From: JBBQKP01 sp038326995
Lineage (GTDB): Bacteria > Planctomycetota > Phycisphaerae > Tepidisphaerales > Tepidisphaeraceae
Direction: 5' to 3'
Assembly (NCBI GenBank): GCA_038326995.1
Contig: JBBQKP010000221.1
Coordinates: 1 to 5,529 of the forward strand
Length of the DNA stretch: 5,529 bases
Shown here: one piece after another, positions 1-5,529 of the stretch
Position numbering within the stretch: position 1 is the first letter of the stretch
Layout of the letters: each line of letters opens with the position of its first letter
The notes under the pieces: model-generated
What the model was told of the DNA's origin: nothing
Databases searched by the model: none
Seen by the model: only the letters and a program-made list of their open reading frames with translations
Position numbers and translations under genes: made by a program

Positions 1-2626
1 CAGCAGTCACAATCCCAGGTCCACCGTCGCCACGACGACCGAGACGTACGACTATCTGCGCGTGCTGTTTGCCCGCGCGGGCCTGCCCCATTGCTGGGAG
101 TGCGGCAAGCCGATTTCGAGCCAGTCGCCGTCGCAGATCACCGACGCGGTGATGGACTTTGCACCCGGCACGAAAGTGATGATTCTCGCGCCGCTGATTC
201 GCGATCAGAAGGGCGAGCACAGGGAAACGTTCGCCGCCATCGTGAAGCAGGGCTATGTGCGTGCACGCGTCGACGGCGAGCTTGTCGAGATCAACGACGC
301 GACGAAGCCGCCGATATTGAAGAAGACGTTCAAGCACACGATCGACGTGGTGATTGATCGGCTGGTCATCAAGCCCGAAATCCGAAGCCGGTGCGCGGAC
401 TCGATCGAGACCGCGCTCAAGCTGGCGCAGGGAATGGCGATCGTCTCGGTGGGACAGGCGGATGGAACGTTCGTCGATCAGCTCTTCAGCGAAAAATTCG
501 CATGTGCCGAGCACCCGCACGTCAGCCTGCCTGAGCTTGAACCCCGGCTTTTCTCCTTCAACAGCCCGCACGGCGCGTGCCCGACATGCCACGGTCTGGG
601 TACGACGCTGGAGTTTGATCCCGATCTCATCGTGCCCGACGAATCGCTCAGCCTGCAGACCGGCGCGGTCGACGCGTGGCGCCGCAACGGCCCGCGAATG
701 AACATCTGGTACGCCCGTATTCTTCGCACGTTTTGCCGCGACTTCGGGGCCGACTACGCTAAGCCTTATTCAGAACTCGACGAGCGAACGAAGCAGGCAT
801 TGCTTTACGGAACCGACACGCTTGATAGTCCTTCGCCGATTGATTTCGAAGGCGTCGTCCCGCACCTCAAGCGTCGATTCGAAAACAGCGAAAGCGAATC
901 CGTCAAGCAGCGCCTCAGCGGCTACATGAGCGAGAAACATTGCGAAATCTGCAACGGCGCACGCCTTCGCAAAGAGGCCATGTCCGTGCGGCTATTCAAA
1001 ACGGGCGAACTCAAAAAGCCCGGCAAAACTGCCGGGAAACTCGTTCTGCCCGGCTCATCCATTTACGACATCACGCAGCTCAACGTCGAACGCGCTCTCG
1101 ACTTTTTCGATCAGCTCAAGCTTAGCGAAGAGGGCCAGACGATCGCGGAGCCGCTGGTGAAGGAGATCGTCAATCGGCTGGGCTTTCTTAAGGACGTGGG
1201 GCTGGGCTATCTCTCACTGGGCAGAAAAACCAGCACGCTTTCTGGCGGGGAACTGCAGCGCATTCGACTGGCGACGCAGGTCGGCAGCAAGCTCGTGGGC
1301 GTGTGTTACGTGCTGGACGAGCCGACGATCGGCCTGCACCAGCGCGACAACGATCGACTCATCAACACGCTTTTGAAGCTTCGTGATCTGGGCAACACCG
1401 TGGTGATGGTTGAGCACGACGAAGACTGCATCAAGGCCGCGGATTATCTCATCGACATCGGCCCGGGCGCGGGCGCTCACGGCGGATACGTGATCGCGCA
1501 CGGCTACATGCCCGCCGTCCTGGGGGACCCGAATAGCCGCACGATCAAATACCTCACGGGCGAATACGAGATCGGCCTGCCGCGGCATCGCAGGTCGGTT
1601 CATCCGGAAAAGTCTTCGGTCGAGCTACGCGGCGCGACTGAAAACAACCTCAAGAACGTCAACGTCAAAGTGCCGCTGGGCGGGCTGATTTGTGTGACGG
1701 GTGTTTCAGGAAGCGGCAAGAGCACCCTGATCAACCAGACTTTTCTCCCGGCCGTCAAGAAGAAAGTGATGGCCAGCAAGGACAAGGCCGGTGCGTTCAA
1801 GACCATTACCGGCACGAGCAAGATCGACAAGGTGATCGAGATCGACCAGTCACCGATCGGCCGAACGCCGCGCAGCAATCCCGCGACGTACACCGGCGTG
1901 TTCGACGAAATTCGCAAGGTGTTTTCCGCATCGAAGGAGTCGCGCGTTCGCGGCTACGAGGCCGGTCGATTCAGCTTCAACGTCAAGGGCGGCCGATGCG
2001 AAGCGTGCGCGGGCCAGGGCACGAAGTTGATCGAGATGCACTTTTTGCCCGACGTGCATGTTCAGTGCGAGGTGTGTCACGGAAAGCGCTACAACGCCGA
2101 GACTTTGGAAATTCGATATCGCGGGAAAAACATCGCCGAGGTGTTGGATTGCACGATCGAAGAGGCTGTGTCGTTTTTCGAAAACTTCACCGGCATCCAC
2201 CGCATGCTCAAGGCGCTGCAGGACGTCGGCCTGTCGTACGTCAAGCTCGGCCAGCCCAGCACGCAGCTCTCGGGCGGCGAGGCGCAGCGTATCAAACTCG
2301 CGAGCGAGCTCGGGAAAAATTCCACCGGCCACACGTTGTACGTGCTCGACGAGCCCACGACGGGCCTGCACTTTGCCGACATCCAGAACCTTATGAACGT
2401 CATCAATCGCCTGGTTGATCTGGGCAATACGTTCGTCGTCATCGAGCACAACCTCGACGTGATCAAATGTGCGGATTGGGTCATCGACATGGGCCCTGAG
2501 GGCGGCGAGGGCGGCGGGAAGATCGTCGCGCAGGGCACGCCCGAGGACGTGATCAAAGTCGCGGCGAGTTATACGGGGAAATATCTCGCACCCAAGCTGG
2601 TGCGAAAGACGAGCGACGCCGCGTAA
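1..2626 (+). CDS. uvrA: UvrA, excinuclease ABC subunit A (5' partial)
   Basis: DNA-binding ABC ATPase of nucleotide excision repair; it dimerises, scans DNA for lesions and loads UvrB in the cytoplasm. The frame is open from base 2, and the first codons read PRSTVATTTETYDYLRVLFARAG, the family's conserved stretch near residue 100, so the start and first Walker A lie before the window and the GTG at 62 is internal. 874 codons are visible; full length is probably about 970. In order: CWEC (92-103); UvrB-binding region with APLIRDQKGEHRETF; first zinc module, CAEH (503-514) and CPTC (578-589); LSGGE signature 1 (1238-1252); Walker B VLDEP (1310-1324); H-loop His (1415-1417); second Walker A GVSGSGKST (1700-1726); C-terminal zinc finger CEAC (1997-2008) and CEVC (2066-2077); LSGGE signature 2 (2267-2281); Walker B (2342-2356); H-loop His (2447-2449). 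Oddities: Cys-x2-His in the first zinc module and a ~19-residue insertion near 998-1057. TAA stop at 2624-2626. Identity is certain. Confidence 0.98.
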   Translation, partial: SSHNPRSTVATTTETYDYLRVLFARAGLPHCWECGKPISSQSPSQITDAVMDFAPGTKVMILAPLIRDQKGEHRETFAAIVKQGYVRARVDGELVEINDATKPPILKKTFKHTIDVVIDRLVIKPEIRSRCADSIETALKLAQGMAIVSVGQADGTFVDQLFSEKFACAEHPHVSLPELEPRLFSFNSPHGACPTCHGLGTTLEFDPDLIVPDESLSLQTGAVDAWRRNGPRMNIWYARILRTFCRDFGADYAKPYSELDERTKQALLYGTDTLDSPSPIDFEGVVPHLKRRFENSESESVKQRLSGYMSEKHCEICNGARLRKEAMSVRLFKTGELKKPGKTAGKLVLPGSSIYDITQLNVERALDFFDQLKLSEEGQTIAEPLVKEIVNRLGFLKDVGLGYLSLGRKTSTLSGGELQRIRLATQVGSKLVGVCYVLDEPTIGLHQRDNDRLINTLLKLRDLGNTVVMVEHDEDCIKAADYLIDIGPGAGAHGGYVIAHGYMPAVLGDPNSRTIKYLTGEYEIGLPRHRRSVHPEKSSVELRGATENNLKNVNVKVPLGGLICVTGVSGSGKSTLINQTFLPAVKKKVMASKDKAGAFKTITGTSKIDKVIEIDQSPIGRTPRSNPATYTGVFDEIRKVFSASKESRVRGYEAGRFSFNVKGGRCEACAGQGTKLIEMHFLPDVHVQCEVCHGKRYNAETLEIRYRGKNIAEVLDCTIEEAVSFFENFTGIHRMLKALQDVGLSYVKLGQPSTQLSGGEAQRIKLASELGKNSTGHTLYVLDEPTTGLHFADIQNLMNVINRLVDLGNTFVVIEHNLDVIKCADWVIDMGPEGGEGGGKIVAQGTPEDVIKVAASYTGKYLAPKLVRKTSDAA
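1019..1036. repeat. Perfect 7-bp inverted repeat inside uvrA, terminator-like on minus strand
   Basis: CCCGGCA (1019-1025) and TGCCGGG (1030-1036) are perfect reverse complements around the loop AAAC. The left arm is preceded by CAAAAAG, so on the minus strand the hairpin is followed by CTTTTTG, the layout of an intrinsic terminator. A third segment, CCCGGC at 1049-1054, could pair with GCCGGG (1031-1036) instead, giving two mutually exclusive stems. The repeat lies within a stretch of UvrA that is longer than in E. coli UvrA. Whether it has any function is unknown; the element is clear in sequence, while the terminator role is inferred. Confidence 0.5.
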
Positions 2627-2635
2627 GCGCGGAGT
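2616..2635. terminator. Weak hairpin over the uvrA stop, possible terminator between convergent genes
   Basis: CCGCG (2619-2623) and CGCGG (2628-2632) pair around a TAAG loop that contains the uvrA stop codon. Past a G/A mismatch the stem can extend with C-G and A-T pairs to 2616/2635. It sits just before the 22-base gap between the convergent uvrA and PLP-enzyme genes, a place where a shared terminator would be useful. There is no solid T tract on either strand (only the loose TCTTATTT at 2647-2654 on plus), so the call is weak. Confidence 0.25.
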
Positions 2636-2648
2636 TAATGTATCGGTC

Positions 2649-3839
2649 TTATTTGACGCGCATCTGCTTGAGCGCACTGGCCAGCACGTCGATGTCATCC
2701 TTCGTGTTCCACCACGCGCAGCTGACACGGACGAACGACCGGCCGGCCGCGTGTGTCACGGGACATTGAATGCGGTGCTTCTTCCACAATGTTTCCTGAA
2801 CGCGCGGCGTCTTGATCGGAAAAATCAACATCGGCGACGACAGTTCATCATCGCTGGATGACGCAGAATTCAAGCCACACTCGGCCAGCGCCTGGATTGT
2901 ATAATCGACCAACTCCGCCTGACGCGTGCGAATGTTTGATACGCCGAGTCGATCGATAAAATCAACCACTTCGGGCAGGACCATTTGCGGCACGCGATCG
3001 GCGACGCCCAGATATTCAAGGCGAAACTGTAGCCGTGTGCCGTGATGCAGCGCCCGCGGCAATGGTTTGTTCATTGACGCGATTTTAAATCCATCCTCGC
3101 CCCAGCCGACCATTCGCGGCACGAGCAGCCGCTTCATTCGCGCACTCGCGTGAAGAAATCCCACTCCCGTCGGCCCCATCATCCACTTGTGCGCGTTAGC
3201 TCCATACGCATCGGCACCAATTGATTCGACATCGACGTCGATCGCGCCGGGCGCGTGCGCACCATCGATCACCACGAAAATATTCCTGGCTCTGGTTGCA
3301 TGAACAATCTCGCGTGCGGGCAAACGCAGGCCCGTCGCGCTGGTGATGTGCGAGAAGAAAACGATACGCGTGCGGGACGAGATTTCCGCTTTGAACAGGC
3401 GCACGATTTCAGAAACATTCGTGGCGGGGATCGGCAGCGTGATCGTGCGGATCGATGCGCCGCGGCTCATTGCGATCGACTCCCACATGAGCCTTGTCGC
3501 GCCATACTCGGCGTCGGTCAGCACGATCTCATCGCCCGGGCCGAGCGGAAGCGAATGGGCCACGACGTTCATGGCGTTGGTCACGTTGGGAAGGAGAAAT
3601 ACATCACCCACTGCACCGCCGATGAATTTTGCAAGAGCGGCCCGCGACTGCGCGATCAACGGCTTTGATTCATCGAAGAAGAACGCGCTGGGCGCGCTCG
3701 CTTGCCGCTGGCGTAATTCTTCCGCACGCTGAAACACCACACGCGGCGTGGGCGAGAGCGTGCCCGCGTTCAAATTCACGTGATCGCCCGCGAGCATGAT
3801 GTCGCCGCGTCGAACAGACCAGTCGATACGTTTCTTCAT
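2649..3839 (-). CDS. PLP-dependent class V aminotransferase-fold enzyme (isopenicillin N epimerase/cysteine desulfurase-like)
   Basis: A 396-residue cytoplasmic enzyme of PLP fold type I, class V aminotransferase family. Visible marks: N-terminal DHVNLNAGTLSPTP (19-32), the family's 'xxLNxGxxxxxP' opening; NVTNAMN (85-91), in the region that normally cradles the PLP phosphate; SHITSATG (163-170); the cofactor Asp in IDGAHAPGAID (D192); the Schiff-base Lys in NAHKWMMGPTGVGFL (K218); HHGTR (265-269); and a late Arg in FVRVSCAWWNT (R371), typical for binding the substrate carboxylate. The overall pattern is closest to the isopenicillin N epimerase-like branch. I do not see the Cys loop that would make it a convincing SufS or IscS, and no Fe-S or beta-lactam gene is nearby, so the substrate is unassigned. 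ATG at 3839 lacks a Shine-Dalgarno; an alternative Met at residue 15 would leave the fold start almost intact. It follows plsY by 41 bases on the same strand and is probably co-transcribed with it. Confidence 0.9.
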   Translation of the reverse strand: MKKRIDWSVRRGDIMLAGDHVNLNAGTLSPTPRVVFQRAEELRQRQASAPSAFFFDESKPLIAQSRAALAKFIGGAVGDVFLLPNVTNAMNVVAHSLPLGPGDEIVLTDAEYGATRLMWESIAMSRGASIRTITLPIPATNVSEIVRLFKAEISSRTRIVFFSHITSATGLRLPAREIVHATRARNIFVVIDGAHAPGAIDVDVESIGADAYGANAHKWMMGPTGVGFLHASARMKRLLVPRMVGWGEDGFKIASMNKPLPRALHHGTRLQFRLEYLGVADRVPQMVLPEVVDFIDRLGVSNIRTRQAELVDYTIQALAECGLNSASSSDDELSSPMLIFPIKTPRVQETLWKKHRIQCPVTHAAGRSFVRVSCAWWNTKDDIDVLASALKQMRVK

Positions 3840-3880
3840 GGCTTATCGTTACGAGGGAGTTTCAGTGGACGTGTCGCGAC

Positions 3881-4537
3881 TCATCGAATTTTATTTTCCG
3901 TGCCCGCCAGCAGCCTTCGAATATTTTCGCGATGTCGCAGGAGGATGAGCGTCGAGAGGAGCACGCCGACGATGAGCAGCGGCAACTGCGAACCAAAGAC
4001 GTCCCAGTCGCGCGACAGGCCGAAGATGAGGTAGACGATGGGAAACGCAAACGACGCGATGATTGAGGCCAAGCTGATGTAGCGCGTAATGAGAACGACG
4101 ACGATGAAAACGCCGATGGCGATCAACCCCGTGAGCGTGAAGTACGGGTAAAGCCCAAGCAAAACGCCCGCGCCGGTGGCGACGCCCTTTCCGCCCTTGA
4201 AGCCGAGGTAAATCGGAAAAACGTGTCCGACCATCGCCGCCACGCCGACGCTAACCCACGCGAGGTAGAGCAGCGTGCTTCGGTCGATGTCCGGAACTCG
4301 CAACGCCACGAACGACGCGATCAGCATCGGCACGAGGCTCTTGCACATGTCCAAAAGAAATACGAGAAAGAAGAACCTCCGCCCCAGCACGCGGCCCGCA
4401 TTGCTCGCGCCGATGTTCCTGCTTCCCTGCTGTCGAATATCCACGCCGCGACTCTTGCCCACGAGAAGACCGAACGGGATCGACCCGATGAAATAGCTCG
4501 CCAGCGCGATCAGCAATATGACGACCATCTCGTTCAT
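3881..4537 (-). CDS. plsY: PlsY, acyl-phosphate:glycerol-3-phosphate acyltransferase
   Basis: Integral inner-membrane enzyme that transfers an acyl chain from acyl-phosphate to the sn-1 position of glycerol-3-phosphate, making lysophosphatidic acid, the first committed step of phospholipid synthesis in bacteria using the PlsX/PlsY route. From the ATG at 4537 it is 218 residues, close to the usual ~200. All family motifs are present: GSIPFGLLVGK (18-28), GSRNIGASNAGR (38-49), GHVFPIYLGFKGGKGVATG (104-122), RYISLASI (152-159) and the C-terminal RHRENIRRLLAGTENKI. Hydrophobic segments lie near residues 4-26, 54-79, 92-112, 123-150, 156-174 and 184-200. The frame continues upstream to a GTG at 4594, adding 19 polar residues, but MNEMVVILLIALASYFIGSIP is the normal family N-terminus, and the longer form would begin 13 bases from the divergent ribH start. 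No Shine-Dalgarno precedes either start. No plsX is visible nearby. First gene of a probable two-gene unit with the PLP enzyme. Confidence 0.96.
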   Translation of the reverse strand: MNEMVVILLIALASYFIGSIPFGLLVGKSRGVDIRQQGSRNIGASNAGRVLGRRFFFLVFLLDMCKSLVPMLIASFVALRVPDIDRSTLLYLAWVSVGVAAMVGHVFPIYLGFKGGKGVATGAGVLLGLYPYFTLTGLIAIGVFIVVVLITRYISLASIIASFAFPIVYLIFGLSRDWDVFGSQLPLLIVGVLLSTLILLRHRENIRRLLAGTENKIR

Positions 4538-4607
4538 GCGGCCAAGGTAACGCAACGGAGAAGGCGGTGCGACTTGCAGTTTTCTTTGCGTCACAGACGA
4601 TCAAAAA
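4538..4607. promoter_or_regulatory. Divergent intergenic region between plsY and ribH
   Basis: These 70 bases separate the divergent starts of plsY (minus) and ribH (plus) and must hold or overlap both promoters if both are transcribed from here. No strong sigma-70 boxes are visible. The best plus-strand candidate is TTGCAG (4574-4579) with GACGAT (4596-4601) at 16-base spacing; it is weak, but would place transcription start near the ribH ATG, giving a leaderless message. There is no Shine-Dalgarno before either gene and no room for an FMN riboswitch. The GGAGAAGG at 4557-4564 is too far from the ATG at 4608 to serve as its ribosome site. Confidence 0.4.
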
Positions 4608-5126
4608 ATGTCCACCGCCAGGCCCACCGCGTCCACACTCAGCAGCGCACCTTCGGGCACGCGCGTCGCCGTCGTCGCAGCAAGGTTCAACGCCGACATC
4701 GTTCAGAGGCTGACAGACTCGTGCCTCAAGCGCCTCGCGTCACTGGACGTAACGCAGACACAACTCGTTCACGTGCCGGGCGCGTTCGAATTGCCGAGTG
4801 CGTGTGCGATGCTCGCGAGAACGAGAAAGTTTGATGCGATCATCGCGCTGGGCTGTGTTATTCGCGGAGACACGCCTCACTTCGAGTACGTCGCGGGTTC
4901 GTGTGCCAGCGGGCTGATGCAGCTTGGCGTGATTGAAGCGATGCCGGTGATTTTTGGCGTGCTGACGGTCAACACGTACGAGCAGGCGGTTGCCCGCGCG
5001 GGCGGCGAGCACGGTGAAGTAAATGGTGAAGTACACGAGGAAGCACATGGGGACGCGGGAATTTCCGCCGCCGAGGCAGCGGTGGAAATGGTCCTGCTTC
5101 GAAAGGGCATCGGCGACAGACGATGA
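4608..5126 (+). CDS. ribH: RibH, 6,7-dimethyl-8-ribityllumazine synthase
   Basis: Condenses 5-amino-6-ribitylamino-uracil with 3,4-dihydroxy-2-butanone 4-phosphate to form lumazine, the penultimate step of riboflavin synthesis; members assemble as pentamers or 60-mer shells in the cytoplasm. Of 172 residues, seen motifs are RVAVVAARFN (19-28, substrate-binding aromatic), VPGAFELP (56-63), ALGCVIRGDTPHFEYV (80-95, catalytic His91), PVIFGVLTVNTYEQAVARAG (113-132, with the phosphate-binding Arg at 130) and a closing AAEAAVEMVLL. The family is usually ~155 residues; the excess is a ~15-residue insertion, roughly residues 134-148 (bases 5007-5051), rich in Glu and His, between the conserved RAG and the C-terminal helix. 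The usual NKG before that helix reads ISA here, so a conserved Lys seems absent. ATG at 4608 is chosen because the frame has no earlier start close by; there is no Shine-Dalgarno. The other riboflavin genes and nusB, a frequent neighbour, are not present in the window. Confidence 0.95.
   Translation: MSTARPTASTLSSAPSGTRVAVVAARFNADIVQRLTDSCLKRLASLDVTQTQLVHVPGAFELPSACAMLARTRKFDAIIALGCVIRGDTPHFEYVAGSCASGLMQLGVIEAMPVIFGVLTVNTYEQAVARAGGEHGEVNGEVHEEAHGDAGISAAEAAVEMVLLRKGIGDRR
5013..5033 (+). repeat. Short direct repeat (12-base period) in the RibH insertion
   Basis: GGTGAAGTA occurs at 5013-5021 and again at 5025-5033, a period of 12 bases, encoding GEV-N-GEV. The flanking GAGGAAGCACATGGGGAC continues the Glu/His-rich composition. 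The repeat lies wholly inside the segment that makes this RibH longer than normal, suggesting the insertion grew by local duplication. With only two copies, chance is not excluded. Confidence 0.5.
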
Positions 5127-5209
5127 AATGTGGCCGATGAACAGTGACCGCGAAACAGTGGACGCTGAAAGCCTCGCTCCACGCATTTTTCCGCTCTGCA
5201 CTTTCACTC

Positions 5210-5529
5210 ATGATTCTGGGCATTTTATCCGACACCCACGGCCGATTCGCGCTGGCATACAAGGCTGCGGAGCTGTTCGCCTCCAGGGGCGTTTCGTATT
5301 TCATCCATTGCGGCGACGTGGGCGATTACTCGTACGACGGTTGCCGCGTGCTCGAAGCGCTATTGCCCTTGCCCGGTGCGTTCGTGTTCGGCAATAACGA
5401 TTTCGATCGCCAGGCGCTTTTTGATTTCGCACAAACCCACAACATGACCTGCCTCGATTATGCCGGCGAAATTTCGCTCGCTGGCAAACGCATCGGCGTG
5501 ACGCACGGCGACAATCGAAGGCGAATCGC
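5210..5529 (+). CDS. YfcE/MJ0936-like metallophosphoesterase (3' partial)
   Basis: Calcineurin-like phosphoesterase of the small YfcE/MJ0936 type, a two-metal-ion cytoplasmic phosphodiesterase whose physiological substrate is usually unknown. The window edge cuts it after 106 codons; the family is typically ~150-180 residues. Seen: MILGILSDTHGR (metal ligands D8 and H10), HCGDVGDYS (D36 bridging the metals), VFGNNDFD (N62, the GNxD motif) and GVTHGDNRR (H99). In E. coli YfcE-type proteins the last motif is commonly HGH; the Asp here may be a subfamily variant. The ATG at 5210 gives exactly the canonical N-terminus; the frame is open back to 5141 with a GTG at 5144, but the extra 22 residues resemble nothing in the family. 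There is no Shine-Dalgarno. It begins 83 bases after ribH on the same strand, so it could share its transcript. No gene is apparent in that gap. Confidence 0.9.
   Translation, partial: MILGILSDTHGRFALAYKAAELFASRGVSYFIHCGDVGDYSYDGCRVLEALLPLPGAFVFGNNDFDRQALFDFAQTHNMTCLDYAGEISLAGKRIGVTHGDNRRRI

Noticed and set aside
71..82. 12-base palindrome GCCCGCGCGGGC, found again at 4992-5003
   Set aside because: Both copies encode Ala-Arg-Ala-Gly within conserved motifs (UvrA FARAG, RibH VARAG) using preferred GC-rich codons; coincidence explains it better than a shared site.
62..2626. GTG at 62 as the start of uvrA
   Set aside because: Codons before it, from base 2, read conserved UvrA sequence (RSTVATTTETYDYL), so the gene simply enters from the left edge.
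1850..2728. 292-residue open frame on the minus strand across the 3' end of uvrA
   Set aside because: It is antisense to strongly conserved UvrA sequence, has no recognisable motif, and is the kind of long shadow frame expected in GC-rich DNA.
2649..3839. Cysteine desulfurase (sufS/iscS) as the name of the PLP enzyme
   Set aside because: I see the PLP Lys and general fold marks but no convincing catalytic Cys loop and no Fe-S cluster genes nearby, so a specific name is not supported.
4223..4834. 203-residue plus-strand frame antisense to plsY and running into ribH
   Set aside because: The translation is Arg/His-rich without motifs, and it overlaps two clear genes in other frames; a shadow.
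5023..5397. 124-residue plus-strand frame spanning the ribH-phosphoesterase gap
   Set aside because: Most of it overlaps ribH and the phosphoesterase in the wrong frame and shows no family features; the ATG at 5128 lies in the gap but leads only into this shadow.
1..5529. A novel defence, mobile or biosynthetic system
   Set aside because: All five genes belong to known families, mostly housekeeping; there is no integrase, transposase, toxin-antitoxin pair, CRISPR-like array or cluster of unknown genes.

Overview
The window is an ordinary-looking piece of a GC-rich bacterial chromosome with five protein-coding genes, tightly packed and with no gap above about 85 bases. No RNA gene, CRISPR array, insertion sequence or phage gene was found. 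The organism cannot be fixed from the sequence alone. None of the four gene starts inside the window has a recognisable Shine-Dalgarno sequence. The phosphoesterase (GNND and THGD motifs) and the UvrA with a Cys-x2-His zinc half-site look to me like Planctomycetota proteins, possibly Phycisphaerae. That assignment rests on recalled family resemblance and is tentative.

Layout. Bases 1-2626 (+) hold the C-terminal ~90% of UvrA, the damage-recognition ATPase of nucleotide excision repair; its true start lies before the window. A PLP-dependent class V aminotransferase-fold enzyme (3839 down to 2649, minus strand) converges on it, leaving only 22 bases between the two stop codons. Immediately upstream of that enzyme on the same strand is plsY (4537 down to 3881), the membrane acyl-phosphate:glycerol-3-phosphate acyltransferase; the 41-base spacing suggests co-transcription. 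A short divergent region (4538-4607) separates plsY from ribH (4608-5126, +), the lumazine synthase of riboflavin synthesis. A YfcE/MJ0936-like metallophosphoesterase starts at 5210 and runs off the right edge.

The genes are housekeeping functions of unrelated pathways: DNA repair, phospholipid synthesis, riboflavin synthesis, and two enzymes of unassigned substrate. Nothing indicates a defence system, mobile element or biosynthetic cluster. The unusual features are inside the proteins. UvrA carries an extra segment of about 19 residues whose DNA contains a perfect 7-bp hairpin that, read on the minus strand, resembles an intrinsic terminator, and one zinc ligand is His instead of Cys. RibH carries a ~15-residue His/Glu-rich insertion containing a 12-base tandem repeat, next to a site where a usually conserved Lys appears to be replaced by Ser.
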